The position numbers were made by a program, and so were the translations under genes. Shown one piece after another: positions 9,840 to 18,367 of a stretch of DNA of 64,000 nt. How positions within the stretch are numbered: the stretch's first letter is position 1; every line of letters begins with the position of its first letter. The notes under the pieces are model-generated. The model saw nothing but the letters and a program-made list of their open reading frames with translations, did not search any database and was not told the DNA's origin. Source of the DNA: an uncultured Bacteroides sp. (lineage in GTDB: Bacteria > Bacteroidota > Bacteroidia > Bacteroidales > Bacteroidaceae); assembly GCF_902491285.1 (NCBI RefSeq), contig NZ_CABUHK010000010.1, positions 1 through 64,000 of the forward strand, read 5' to 3'.

Positions 9840-9921
9840 CTGACTAAACAGTCGGTCGCATCTCTGATTTCCCTCCTTCCGGAGGGAGGAGAATTTGGGA
9901 CACAACCGACTGTTTAGTCAG
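9840..9921. repeat. Large intercistronic double hairpin between PL12 and sulfatase genes
   Basis: Perfect 17-base arms (9840-9856 and 9905-9921; CTGACTAAACAGTCGGT and its complement) enclose a second small hairpin at 9871-9886, which on the minus-strand mRNA reads CCCTCC-GGAA-GGAGGG, a 6-bp stem with a GNRA-type loop. On the transcribed strand there is no U tract after the structure (the T run lies on the other side), so it is more likely an mRNA processing or stability element, or an attenuating structure, than a terminator of this operon. Confidence 0.75.
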
Positions 9922-9926
9922 CTTTT

Positions 9927-11927
9927 TTATAGTTTATATTTTAATGACTGTTTCTTTCCGTTCACTTTCACTTCTACTTCCAGTCCGTTTTCATCGAACG
10001 CCTTGTTCTTGAATTTAGCTGCAAATTTAGGGGCATCTGCGCTCTTCTTAACCGGGTAGATAACAGTGATGTAACGTACAGCTTCTTCGCTGTCTTTCTT
10101 CACGTTGAACGATACATTCATACGTTTGTAACGTTTGCGGTAAGCAGTTGAACACCATCCGGGTTCTTTTTTCATACTCATACCGTCAGGTCCGAAACAT
10201 TGCAATTTCATGTTGCTTCCATCCTCGAACTGAGTGAGGAATGTCATGTCTTCGCGGCTGTTTGCGATTTCTCCCTTCGGCATCTGGTAATGAAGGTTGA
10301 TAGAACCTTTGGCGCTGCCCGCCATTTCGTCTACAATTACAAAGTAAGTGTTATCAACGAAGAATACGGAACGACGGTGTTTCAGATTCTTGTAGCTCGG
10401 ATTTTCAGTAACCAAAGTTTGGATTGCACCTTCCGGCTGCCAGAGTTTGGTAACAGATTCCGTAGTATCCAGGTTCTTGTTGTTCAGAGTAACAGTGTTG
10501 TGCACACAAGTTTGGCGATGCCAGTTGCGTTGTTCCATAACTTCACCCTCGCCTGCATATACATATGAGCCTGAATCCGGGAACAGGTTTTTGCCGTTGA
10601 ACCAAAGTTCGAAAGTACCGTTGTCCGGTTGGCAGTGCCAGAATGCCTTCGGTCCGGCTTTTACTACCATCTGAGTGGCATCCATTCCCCAAGAATTACG
10701 GAATACGAAGAAACCTGATTTCAGGAAACCTTTGGACATATAATCCGGCAATGCACCTTCTTTGCCTTCTGTTGCGAAGTATTTGATAGCCTGGTTTTTC
10801 GGGAACAATTTGCTCCATGACTTGTAGTTCTTCACCATTTCTTTCTTTGTTGTCAACTTGGCATCGCTGAAACATGGGTTAGTGTAATCCGGGAAAGAGA
10901 TGTTTGCGTAGAACATAATCATACTTTCGATAGTATCCAGATAATCCTGCGGAAATTCCTTGCGGAATCCGTTGGCATCTGCGATACCTAATGCCTTGCA
11001 GAAAATGTTGATAGCGGCAAGATGATAGTGCGGGTCGAGTTCAAACTGTCCGCCGTCTTCATATACCTGTACATGGATTTCACGGTTCAGAATGTCGATA
11101 CCGCTTTTTCTCCAAGCCGGAGCATCTTTGAATTCAGGGAAGAAAGCGCCGGCATAAATCATGCGTTGGGCTTCGAACAGCAAGTGATTACCCTTGTCGG
11201 AGTAGTTGCCTAAGATATGTACGGCATGTTTGTGGTAGTTCACCAGAAATTCAGTCAGGAAGTCCGGAGTGAAAGAAGGAGAAGGCAGGAACAACTGGAA
11301 CTGTGAAGTCTGGTCTTGCAGACGGTTGCTCACTTCCAGAGGACGCCATGCGAAACGTACGTTTTCCACTTCGCCTTTGATTTTTCCATCACTTACCATT
11401 TCGTACTCTTTCTTGTCCATCTTCACTAACGGATTCTTTTTAATCCAGTCGATGTATTGGTATGCCCATTCTTTGGCATATTTTTCATCACCGGATACAC
11501 GGTAAGCCTTACCCATCGGAGTAAACCATTTGTGACGGTGAAGCTGCCAGCGAAGTTCGTTATCCTTTACCGGCCAGTATTGCCAGTTGATGTCTTCTCC
11601 GTAGTTATAAGAAGGCTGATAACCTTTGTGAACAAAGAAAGTATGCTTCAGTGCGTCGTCCGCCCATTGTTGCTCTTCTTTGCCGATAGTGACTTTTTTC
11701 AAGTTAATATCCGGAGTTTTTACATTAGTGCGAGCCCGGTAGTAGTCAAGCAATGCTTTTGCGGCATCTTCGTCTTTACCTTCCTGGTGCAGGGCTTTTA
11801 CTTTTTCCAGTCCCGGGTAGTCGAGGTTGAGAAGCGAAAATACTTCGCTTTTCAACTCTTGGGCGCTAGCTCTGCCTACAAAACAAGCGATTGCCAGCAG
11901 AACGATATACTTTAAAGTCTTATTCAT
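9927..11927 (-). CDS. PL12 heparin-sulfate lyase (heparinase III type)
   Basis: A 666-residue heparinase III-type lyase, cutting the less sulfated regions of heparan sulfate by beta-elimination. A Sec signal (residues 1-22, ending ASA) without lipobox suggests the periplasm. The N-terminal alpha toroid and C-terminal beta-sandwich are both complete. Candidate catalytic residues are Asn247 in DKGNHLL, Tyr301 in LDPHYHLAA, and His431 or His476 (FWHCQPDNG; CVHNTVTL). Length and position match BT4657. It follows the GH88 gene by 28 bases. Confidence 0.92.
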   Translation of the reverse strand: MNKTLKYIVLLAIACFVGRASAQELKSEVFSLLNLDYPGLEKVKALHQEGKDEDAAKALLDYYRARTNVKTPDINLKKVTIGKEEQQWADDALKHTFFVHKGYQPSYNYGEDINWQYWPVKDNELRWQLHRHKWFTPMGKAYRVSGDEKYAKEWAYQYIDWIKKNPLVKMDKKEYEMVSDGKIKGEVENVRFAWRPLEVSNRLQDQTSQFQLFLPSPSFTPDFLTEFLVNYHKHAVHILGNYSDKGNHLLFEAQRMIYAGAFFPEFKDAPAWRKSGIDILNREIHVQVYEDGGQFELDPHYHLAAINIFCKALGIADANGFRKEFPQDYLDTIESMIMFYANISFPDYTNPCFSDAKLTTKKEMVKNYKSWSKLFPKNQAIKYFATEGKEGALPDYMSKGFLKSGFFVFRNSWGMDATQMVVKAGPKAFWHCQPDNGTFELWFNGKNLFPDSGSYVYAGEGEVMEQRNWHRQTCVHNTVTLNNKNLDTTESVTKLWQPEGAIQTLVTENPSYKNLKHRRSVFFVDNTYFVIVDEMAGSAKGSINLHYQMPKGEIANSREDMTFLTQFEDGSNMKLQCFGPDGMSMKKEPGWCSTAYRKRYKRMNVSFNVKKDSEEAVRYITVIYPVKKSADAPKFAAKFKNKAFDENGLEVEVKVNGKKQSLKYKL

Positions 11928-11955
11928 GATATAATCGGTGTTATGGTTTTATGTC

Positions 11956-13242
11956 TTAGATATTTTTGTAGTTGATACCTTTCAGGTCCATGAATCTCTT
12001 CAATGCTTCCAAATAGTAGTAGTCAGCATAATTCAGCGGAGTATCAATTTCAGAGCCGTTAGGCAGTGAACCTACAGAGTGCATCAGGATGAATCCCTGG
12101 TTGTCGCCAACTTTTGCAAGATATGCGTCGCTTGACAAGCTCTTCAGAATCTTTTCTGCGTAATCCAGGTATTTCTTTCCGTCGGGAACCATTGTGCTTA
12201 ATTCGATTAATGCCGAAGCAGTAACAGAAGCGGCCGAAGCGTCACGCGGAGTTTCTTCTGCGACGGGAGCGTCATAATCCCAGTATGGGATAGCATCGTC
12301 TGTCTTTACACGATTCATAATCATGTCGGCAATTTTGACGGCGAAGTTCAGGAAAGTGCTGTCATTTGTTTCACGATAGCAAGCTGTATAACCATATACA
12401 GCCCATGCCTGTCCGCGTGCCCATGAAGAATCATCGTTCTTGCCTTGGAAAGTTTGTTTCTTTTCCACTGTACCGTCATTGTTATAGCTCACTACATGCC
12501 AGCAAGTATAGTCAGGACGGAAATGGTTGTGCATGGTAGTCATGGCATGTTTGATAGCAATATCTTTATATTTGCTGTCACCGGTTGCTTTTGCTACATT
12601 GAACAGAAGGTCGAGATTCATCATGTTGTCGATGATAACCGGGAAGTTCCACGTTCCGAAATCCCATGAGCGGATAGCACCGATAGAATCGTCGAAACGT
12701 CCGCAAAGATTGTCGGCTGTTTCTCTCATCACTGCTGCGATTGTGTCGTTGGGTGCAAGACGTTCTGCGTTACCGTAGCTGCAATTAATCATGAATCCCA
12801 AATCGTGTGTGCCTTTATAATAGCGTACCGGATTCAGTAGATTGGTATATTGGATAGCTTCTGTTTTCAGTGTATCGTTTCCTGTCAGTTCGTATGCGTA
12901 CCATAAAGAACCGGGGAAGAAACCGCTTGTCCAGTCGTAAACACCGCAAAGACGGCGTTTGCCCAGTTGTTCTGCTGTCGGTTGTGCGCGGAGTGAGTCT
13001 TTGAAAGTCAATGAGTCTCTTTCCAACTGACGGCAAAGGAAATTCATATCATAACCTGTGCGGATGGAACGTGGAAGCTGGCCTGTACCGTCAACTTCTT
13101 CTGCTGAAAGCTGTAATTGTGCAGAAGCTACATCCAGTCCTTTTTTAATCCAACTGTAGTCTTCCTTTGGGGCTGTCTGGCACGATGCAAGTGCAATAGT
13201 AACCGAAGCAAAGAGAACAAGTTTCTTTTTCATGTTATTCAT
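11956..13242 (-). CDS. GH88 unsaturated glucuronyl hydrolase
   Basis: A 428-residue GH88 enzyme which removes the 4,5-unsaturated uronic acid left at the non-reducing end by the lyases. A lipoprotein signal ends in LASC (Cys21). The two conserved acid residues of the (alpha/alpha)6 barrel are visible: Asp103 in VYDWTSGFFPG and Asp205 in PVIIDNMMNLDLL. The start could also be the ATG at 13233 (MKKKL). It is the first gene of the seven-gene unit down to PL15; a promoter -7 element is 37 bases upstream. It corresponds to BT4658. Confidence 0.92.
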   Translation of the reverse strand: MNNMKKKLVLFASVTIALASCQTAPKEDYSWIKKGLDVASAQLQLSAEEVDGTGQLPRSIRTGYDMNFLCRQLERDSLTFKDSLRAQPTAEQLGKRRLCGVYDWTSGFFPGSLWYAYELTGNDTLKTEAIQYTNLLNPVRYYKGTHDLGFMINCSYGNAERLAPNDTIAAVMRETADNLCGRFDDSIGAIRSWDFGTWNFPVIIDNMMNLDLLFNVAKATGDSKYKDIAIKHAMTTMHNHFRPDYTCWHVVSYNNDGTVEKKQTFQGKNDDSSWARGQAWAVYGYTACYRETNDSTFLNFAVKIADMIMNRVKTDDAIPYWDYDAPVAEETPRDASAASVTASALIELSTMVPDGKKYLDYAEKILKSLSSDAYLAKVGDNQGFILMHSVGSLPNGSEIDTPLNYADYYYLEALKRFMDLKGINYKNI

Positions 13243-13278
13243 TTTAAGTGATTGTTTTTAGAAGTTTTGTAACTGATA

Positions 13279-13286
13279 CAAAAGTA
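13279..13286 (-). promoter_or_regulatory. Bacteroides -7 element for the GH88-PL15 operon
   Basis: TACTTTTG on the minus strand fits TAnnTTTG. No TTTG is seen at the -33 spacing, as would be expected of a promoter that needs an activator. Position relative to the GH88 start (13242) is right. Confidence 0.55.
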
Positions 13287-13380
13287 GTGGAAAGGGCAAA
13301 CTTTGCGTTGCAGGATTGTCCAAAAGGTGTTTGAACTCTGCTTTTCAAGTTTCGATTTTGTTGAAAAAGGTTTTAATATT

Positions 13381-13412
13381 CTCCAATATGCCTTGGTGAG
13401 GGCATATTGGAG
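13381..13412 (-). terminator. Hairpin terminator after the SusD gene
   Basis: Perfect 12-base arms CTCCAATATGCC (13381-13392) and its complement (13401-13412) around an 8-base loop, 34 bases past the susD stop; in the minus direction it is followed by an A/T-rich stretch with a T run. It separates the SusCD unit from the GH88 unit. Confidence 0.7.
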
Positions 13413-13445
13413 AGGATTATTCTTTTTATTTTAAAGGGAAATTAC

Positions 13446-15179
13446 TTATTTTCCCCAGCCTGGATTTTGCTTAAAACTAGTCATCAAGTCTAAATCACGT
13501 TGTGGAATAGGAAGTAGTTCATGTTTACCCTTTTGAGTGAATTCAAAGCATATGTAGTGAGGAGTCTGTCCACACCAATCCAGCATATCGTAATAAGTAT
13601 TCTGGATAGTTTCATAGTAAATCCCCCAACGGACTAAGTCTTGACGTCGATGTCCTTCATATGCTAATTCATAAGCTCTTTCATCGCGCACTGCTTGTTG
13701 GAACGTTTTGTAATCCAGTCCACTTCGGTCCACATTGGTATTTGGTGTTTGGACGTCTTTCCCAAATCCACGTCTACGTACCATATTTAAGGCTGTATAC
13801 GCTTCAGTTGTTGGACCTTGTTTCCATTCATTTAACGCTTCTGCATAGAGTAGTAATACATCAGCATAACGGAGAATATACCAATTAATGTTAGAATAGT
13901 CAGTGCTTAATAATGCATTGTTGGCTTCTACATATTTTTCTGTATCCCATTTGGCGGGACAACATTTGTTATCGAAATCTTTATAACGAGCTTCTCGTAA
14001 CTTTTTAATATCACTATCTTTCATGCCACTATTACTTAGTTCCTCATCGCTGGTGATAGCTTGTTCAAAAGTAAAGTTTGAATTTACAGGAGTTTTAATT
14101 CCGTCTTTACCTGTTTCTTTATCTTCTGCATATATATAATCTGCGAATGAAAGTGCCCATCTCTTGTCATCTTGGCGTTTGTACCAATCACGAAGAAAAG
14201 TACAGGAAACTTTCCAGTTACCTTTATTACTTCTCTTTCCGCTTAAGGCTACTCCATTCCATTTTCCAATGCGTCCACAAGGATCCAAAAGTGAAGAACC
14301 TGTGATTGCAGGTGCATAGAAACTAACTTCAATTAGGCTCTCATTTGCATCCCATACTCCGTTACAGGTATTCTTCCAAAGTTGTTCGTAGTCGCTGAGT
14401 AGTTGATGTTTGCCGGAGTTTATTAATTCCCCAGCAATTTGTGCTGCTTTTTCCCATTTACTTTCGTCATTAACAGGCTGTCCGGCCCAAGTTGCATAGA
14501 CTTTTGCTAATAATCCCATTGCAGCACCTTTAGATAAACGGAAGCGATTATCAGAACGTGACGCATCATCTTTTGCATAAGGTAAATTGTCTACAGCGTA
14601 TAGCAAATCTTCTTCAATAAATTTATATACATCTTCCGGTTTTGCCTGTGTGTATGTAGAAGGATGCTGATAGGATTGTTGTGTATTGGTGATTAATGCG
14701 ATATTTCCAAACCAACGTACCAATTCGAAATAATATAAAGCTCTTAATCCGCGTGCTTCTGCCATATAGATGGTAGCTAATGAACGGTCTTTTTCAGGAA
14801 ATTCATTGATACGTAATTGTAACATTTCAATAAAATTGTTGGCATCATAGACCGCTCCATAAAGAGACTGCCATGTGTTTTGTATGTCGGCTTGTGCAGG
14901 GGTATATGCATTAGCCGGTACTTGACGGAAACCATTAGTTGTGCTTCCTTCGCATTTTGCCAAGTCACTAGGGATGGGGAGTAGGCATGAGAGATTGTAG
15001 CCATATAAATTGGCTTGAACCATATCCCGATAAACTCCCAACAATACATATTGTGCTTCTGAAGCATTTTTCATGTATGTCGTTTTGTCAGCTTCTGTAT
15101 ATACTTCCTCGTCTAGTGAACAAGAACTTACAGAGCATATACAAGCTAATGTAATGATATAATAGATAAATTTCTTCAT
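13446..15179 (-). CDS. SusD-family heparan-binding lipoprotein
   Basis: A 577-residue SusD homologue with a lipoprotein signal ending in VSSC and acidic residues right after (SLDEEVY), which fits a surface export signal. The C-terminal region RDERAYELAYEGHRRQDLVRWG is a clear SusD signature. It would lid the neighbouring SusC transporter (18 bases upstream) and bind heparin/heparan oligosaccharides on the cell surface, like BT4659. It ends the four-gene PL12a-SGBP-SusC-SusD unit. Confidence 0.94.
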   Translation of the reverse strand: MKKFIYYIITLACICSVSSCSLDEEVYTEADKTTYMKNASEAQYVLLGVYRDMVQANLYGYNLSCLLPIPSDLAKCEGSTTNGFRQVPANAYTPAQADIQNTWQSLYGAVYDANNFIEMLQLRINEFPEKDRSLATIYMAEARGLRALYYFELVRWFGNIALITNTQQSYQHPSTYTQAKPEDVYKFIEEDLLYAVDNLPYAKDDASRSDNRFRLSKGAAMGLLAKVYATWAGQPVNDESKWEKAAQIAGELINSGKHQLLSDYEQLWKNTCNGVWDANESLIEVSFYAPAITGSSLLDPCGRIGKWNGVALSGKRSNKGNWKVSCTFLRDWYKRQDDKRWALSFADYIYAEDKETGKDGIKTPVNSNFTFEQAITSDEELSNSGMKDSDIKKLREARYKDFDNKCCPAKWDTEKYVEANNALLSTDYSNINWYILRYADVLLLYAEALNEWKQGPTTEAYTALNMVRRRGFGKDVQTPNTNVDRSGLDYKTFQQAVRDERAYELAYEGHRRQDLVRWGIYYETIQNTYYDMLDWCGQTPHYICFEFTQKGKHELLPIPQRDLDLMTSFKQNPGWGK

Positions 15180-15197
15180 TTTATTTGGTATTAGTTG

Positions 15198-18100
15198 TTA
15201 AAACTGAACTTCAAGGCCGAATGTGAAAATTCGACTCTTTGGATAGGCTCCCCAATCAAGTCCTGGAGTCATTGGATTACTGGAAGCTGTGCTAACTTCT
15301 GGGTCATATCCGCTGTATCCGCTGATGCAGAATAAGTTTTGTGCAGAAGCATAGACGCGTAAGCGTGATATATATGCTTTTTTAGTCCATTTGTTTGGGA
15401 TAGTATATCCAAGGACTACATTCTTTAAACGTAAGAATGAACCATCTTCAATGAAGCGGGAATATAATTCATTTTTGACATATCCTTTGGCGGATGGAAC
15501 TTTATTGGAAGCATGTGTCGGAGTCCATCGGTCTGCAACTTCTGCCAACTGGTTGGAGCGTTCGTCTTGTGACTGAGTAGCAAACAAACGGGTTGCGTTA
15601 TAAATATCGTTACCGTAGTTAAACTGAAGCATAAAGCTAAGGTCAAACTCTCTATATTTAAAAGTGTTGGTGATACCACCATACCATTTTGGGATACCGT
15701 TACCAATGACTGTACGGTCACTGGTTGTGATTACACCATCTCCGTCTATATCTTTATATTTCACCATACCAGGTTTTACGGTTGTTCCAGCATGTTCACT
15801 AATATCAGTCACTCCGGGTTTTAATATGAATTGGTCACTTCCTGCCACTTGGTAGAAATCAGAATATTGATAGACACCGTCGAATACATAACCATACATC
15901 TGTCCTAATGGAGAGTTAATAGTAGCAATGTAATCGTATCCTTTGAAATCACCGCTGAATCCTGCACGGTCATATTTGGTGTAGGTTCCAGGTTGTAGCT
16001 CTTTCAATGTGTTTTTAATGAAAGATATATTGAAATCCGTCTGCCAACTGAAGTTGCGTGTTTGAATGTTAGTACTATTGATACTTAATTCAATGCCTTT
16101 GTTCTGTATTTTACCGATGTTTTGCGTTTGGCTACTAAATCCGGATACAAAGGCTAAATCTTGGCTTAATAGTAAGTCTTTAGTATTTTTGATAAAGAAA
16201 TCGGCTGTTACATTCAGTCGGTTAGCTAAGAAGCCTAAGTCGAAACCTAAGTTTGTGGTGGAAGAACCTTCCCATTTCAAATCTTTATTGGGCAAGTGTT
16301 TGGAATTGAGTACAGTAACAAGACTACTTCCTATTCCGTATTTACTTGTTGTATATAAATCTTGTGAAAGGTTGTTAGCAATACGGTCATTACCAACGAT
16401 TCCCCATCCTAAACGTACTTTCATATTGGAAATCCATTCGATATTTTTGAGGAATGCCTCTTCTGAAACTCTCCAAGCTGCTGAAAATGACGGGAAATAT
16501 CCCCATTTGTTTTTCTTGGAGAATACTGTAGAACCATCGGCACGCACTGTAGCTGTCAGTAGATAGCGGTTGTCGTAGTTGTAAGTACCGCGCGCAAAAA
16601 ACGAAAGTGATCTCTTTTCACTTTTATAGGTTCTTACCTGGCTGGGAGTGGCTCCCAATCCTAAGTTGTTATTTCCTAGATTATCAAATGGAAAATCTTT
16701 GGCTTGTCCTAATAAATATTCGCTTCCACGATAGGAGTATTCATGGCCAAGCATTACGTCCAGAGTGTTCTTCTTGTTGAATTTCTTTCTATAAGTTAAG
16801 TTATTATAATTCACAAAGCGTACATCTTTGGTCATCTGTGTCTGTCCATAAGGATTACCGCCGCTTCGATAGGCTTCACGTGATTCTTGTGTGTAGAAGA
16901 TATCAGCACGAGTGTTAGTCGTATTATAAGTTGCAGCAGTTTTGAAAGTCAAGTCTTTTGTTATCTTGTAAGTGAGCGACATATTGGTTCCCCACATTTC
17001 GGCATTTCTTTTATTATTTACAGATTCTGCTTGTTTGATAGGATTTACTTGTGCGAGACTTCCATCTCCTTCAGTCAATTCTATAACGTCAATAGCAGAG
17101 TTCAATAACTCTTCGTTTGTCATACTGTTACCGCCAGTCGGACGTGCACGTAAAATCATTGCAAGCATATTGAAACGTCCGCTGTCTGCTGTAGTTCCTA
17201 CTCCTTCGCGTATGATATTAGAATAGTTGAATGTAGCATCTAATGTAATCGATTTGGTCAGTTTCTGATTAACACGGAATTTACCTGTAGTTTTTTTGAA
17301 TCCGCTATTGGTAAAAATACCGTTCTCATCATAGTGTGAGAATGATGCAGAGTATTTGGTGTCATTTGTACCACCAGTGATTGTTACATTGTGATCTTGT
17401 GACCAAGTCGGATTAAATGTTTCGTCTTGCCATCTTACCCCTCCTTCTGTGAGGTAATCATCCAAGGTTTGATAGGGATAAGGTTTTCCATCTTTATCTA
17501 CTCCTTCACGGTAATATCCGTCTGTATATTTTTTGTTCAGTTCTACTTGAAGTTTTACAAATTCATAGGGTGATAGCATATCTAATTTTTTGCTGATATT
17601 GCGATAACTTGCAGAACCGTTGTAAACAATGACTGGTTTGCCTGTTTTACCGGATCTAGTGGTTACTAATACAACACCATTAGCTGCACGAGCACCGTAA
17701 ATAGCAGATGCGGAAGCATCCTTTAAAATTTCTATAGATTCTATATCTGAGTTAGCGAGATGGTCAATGCCGGATACCTCAAATCCGTCTACAATATAAA
17801 GAGGAGAAGCGTCTCCGGTCAAAGTTCCTACACCGCGGATGTTTACGTTGAATCCGGAACCGGGAGTACCGTCATTTTGGGTGATTTGTACACCGGCGAT
17901 TTGGCCACCTAAAGCTTCCATGACAGAACTTGTTTTGAAGCCTTCCACATTCTTCTGCGAGACAGATGCTACGGAACCTGTTAAGTCGCTTTTTTTCATA
18001 GTTCCATAACCAACGACAACAACCTCGTCTAATGTCTGATTGTCCGGCATAAGAGTTACGTTGATGCTTGTTTTTCCTTGTATCTTTATTTCTTGTGTCT

Positions 18101-18353
18101 TATAACCAATATAGCTGATTATAAGTGTTCCGTTTTTAGGTGCTTGAATGCTATATTTCCCATCTAAATCAGTTGCGGCACCTGCCTGTCCGCCTTTCAC
18201 TTGTACTGTTGCACCGATTAAAGGTAGATTTGTTTCGTCAAAAATAACTCCTTTTATCGTCACATTCTGTGCAAATGTGATGATAGATACTAGGAGAGCC
18301 AAGAGGGTGGTGCACCCTCTTTTGCTCAATATATGGTAATTCGATTTATACAT
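15198..18353 (-). CDS. SusC-family TonB-dependent transporter (heparan oligosaccharides)
   Basis: A 1051-residue outer-membrane transporter. After the signal peptide (ending TFAQ) comes a carboxypeptidase-regulatory-like domain (about 30-105), a TonB box region DEVVVVGYGT, the plug domain with the SusC hallmark LKDASASAIYGARAANGVVLV, and the 22-strand barrel ending in a C-terminal Phe (FGLEVQF), typical of outer-membrane barrels. It imports oligosaccharides into the periplasm using TonB/ExbBD. It follows the glycan-binding protein gene by 14 bases and corresponds to BT4660. Confidence 0.95.
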   Translation of the reverse strand: MYKSNYHILSKRGCTTLLALLVSIITFAQNVTIKGVIFDETNLPLIGATVQVKGGQAGAATDLDGKYSIQAPKNGTLIISYIGYKTQEIKIQGKTSINVTLMPDNQTLDEVVVVGYGTMKKSDLTGSVASVSQKNVEGFKTSSVMEALGGQIAGVQITQNDGTPGSGFNVNIRGVGTLTGDASPLYIVDGFEVSGIDHLANSDIESIEILKDASASAIYGARAANGVVLVTTRSGKTGKPVIVYNGSASYRNISKKLDMLSPYEFVKLQVELNKKYTDGYYREGVDKDGKPYPYQTLDDYLTEGGVRWQDETFNPTWSQDHNVTITGGTNDTKYSASFSHYDENGIFTNSGFKKTTGKFRVNQKLTKSITLDATFNYSNIIREGVGTTADSGRFNMLAMILRARPTGGNSMTNEELLNSAIDVIELTEGDGSLAQVNPIKQAESVNNKRNAEMWGTNMSLTYKITKDLTFKTAATYNTTNTRADIFYTQESREAYRSGGNPYGQTQMTKDVRFVNYNNLTYRKKFNKKNTLDVMLGHEYSYRGSEYLLGQAKDFPFDNLGNNNLGLGATPSQVRTYKSEKRSLSFFARGTYNYDNRYLLTATVRADGSTVFSKKNKWGYFPSFSAAWRVSEEAFLKNIEWISNMKVRLGWGIVGNDRIANNLSQDLYTTSKYGIGSSLVTVLNSKHLPNKDLKWEGSSTTNLGFDLGFLANRLNVTADFFIKNTKDLLLSQDLAFVSGFSSQTQNIGKIQNKGIELSINSTNIQTRNFSWQTDFNISFIKNTLKELQPGTYTKYDRAGFSGDFKGYDYIATINSPLGQMYGYVFDGVYQYSDFYQVAGSDQFILKPGVTDISEHAGTTVKPGMVKYKDIDGDGVITTSDRTVIGNGIPKWYGGITNTFKYREFDLSFMLQFNYGNDIYNATRLFATQSQDERSNQLAEVADRWTPTHASNKVPSAKGYVKNELYSRFIEDGSFLRLKNVVLGYTIPNKWTKKAYISRLRVYASAQNLFCISGYSGYDPEVSTASSNPMTPGLDWGAYPKSRIFTFGLEVQF

Positions 18354-18367
18354 AATTGTTGCTTTTT

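Noticed and set aside
9840..9921. Operon terminator between PL12 and sulfatase
   Set aside because: The T run lies on the wrong side for minus-strand transcription, and the downstream genes have no visible promoter of their own.
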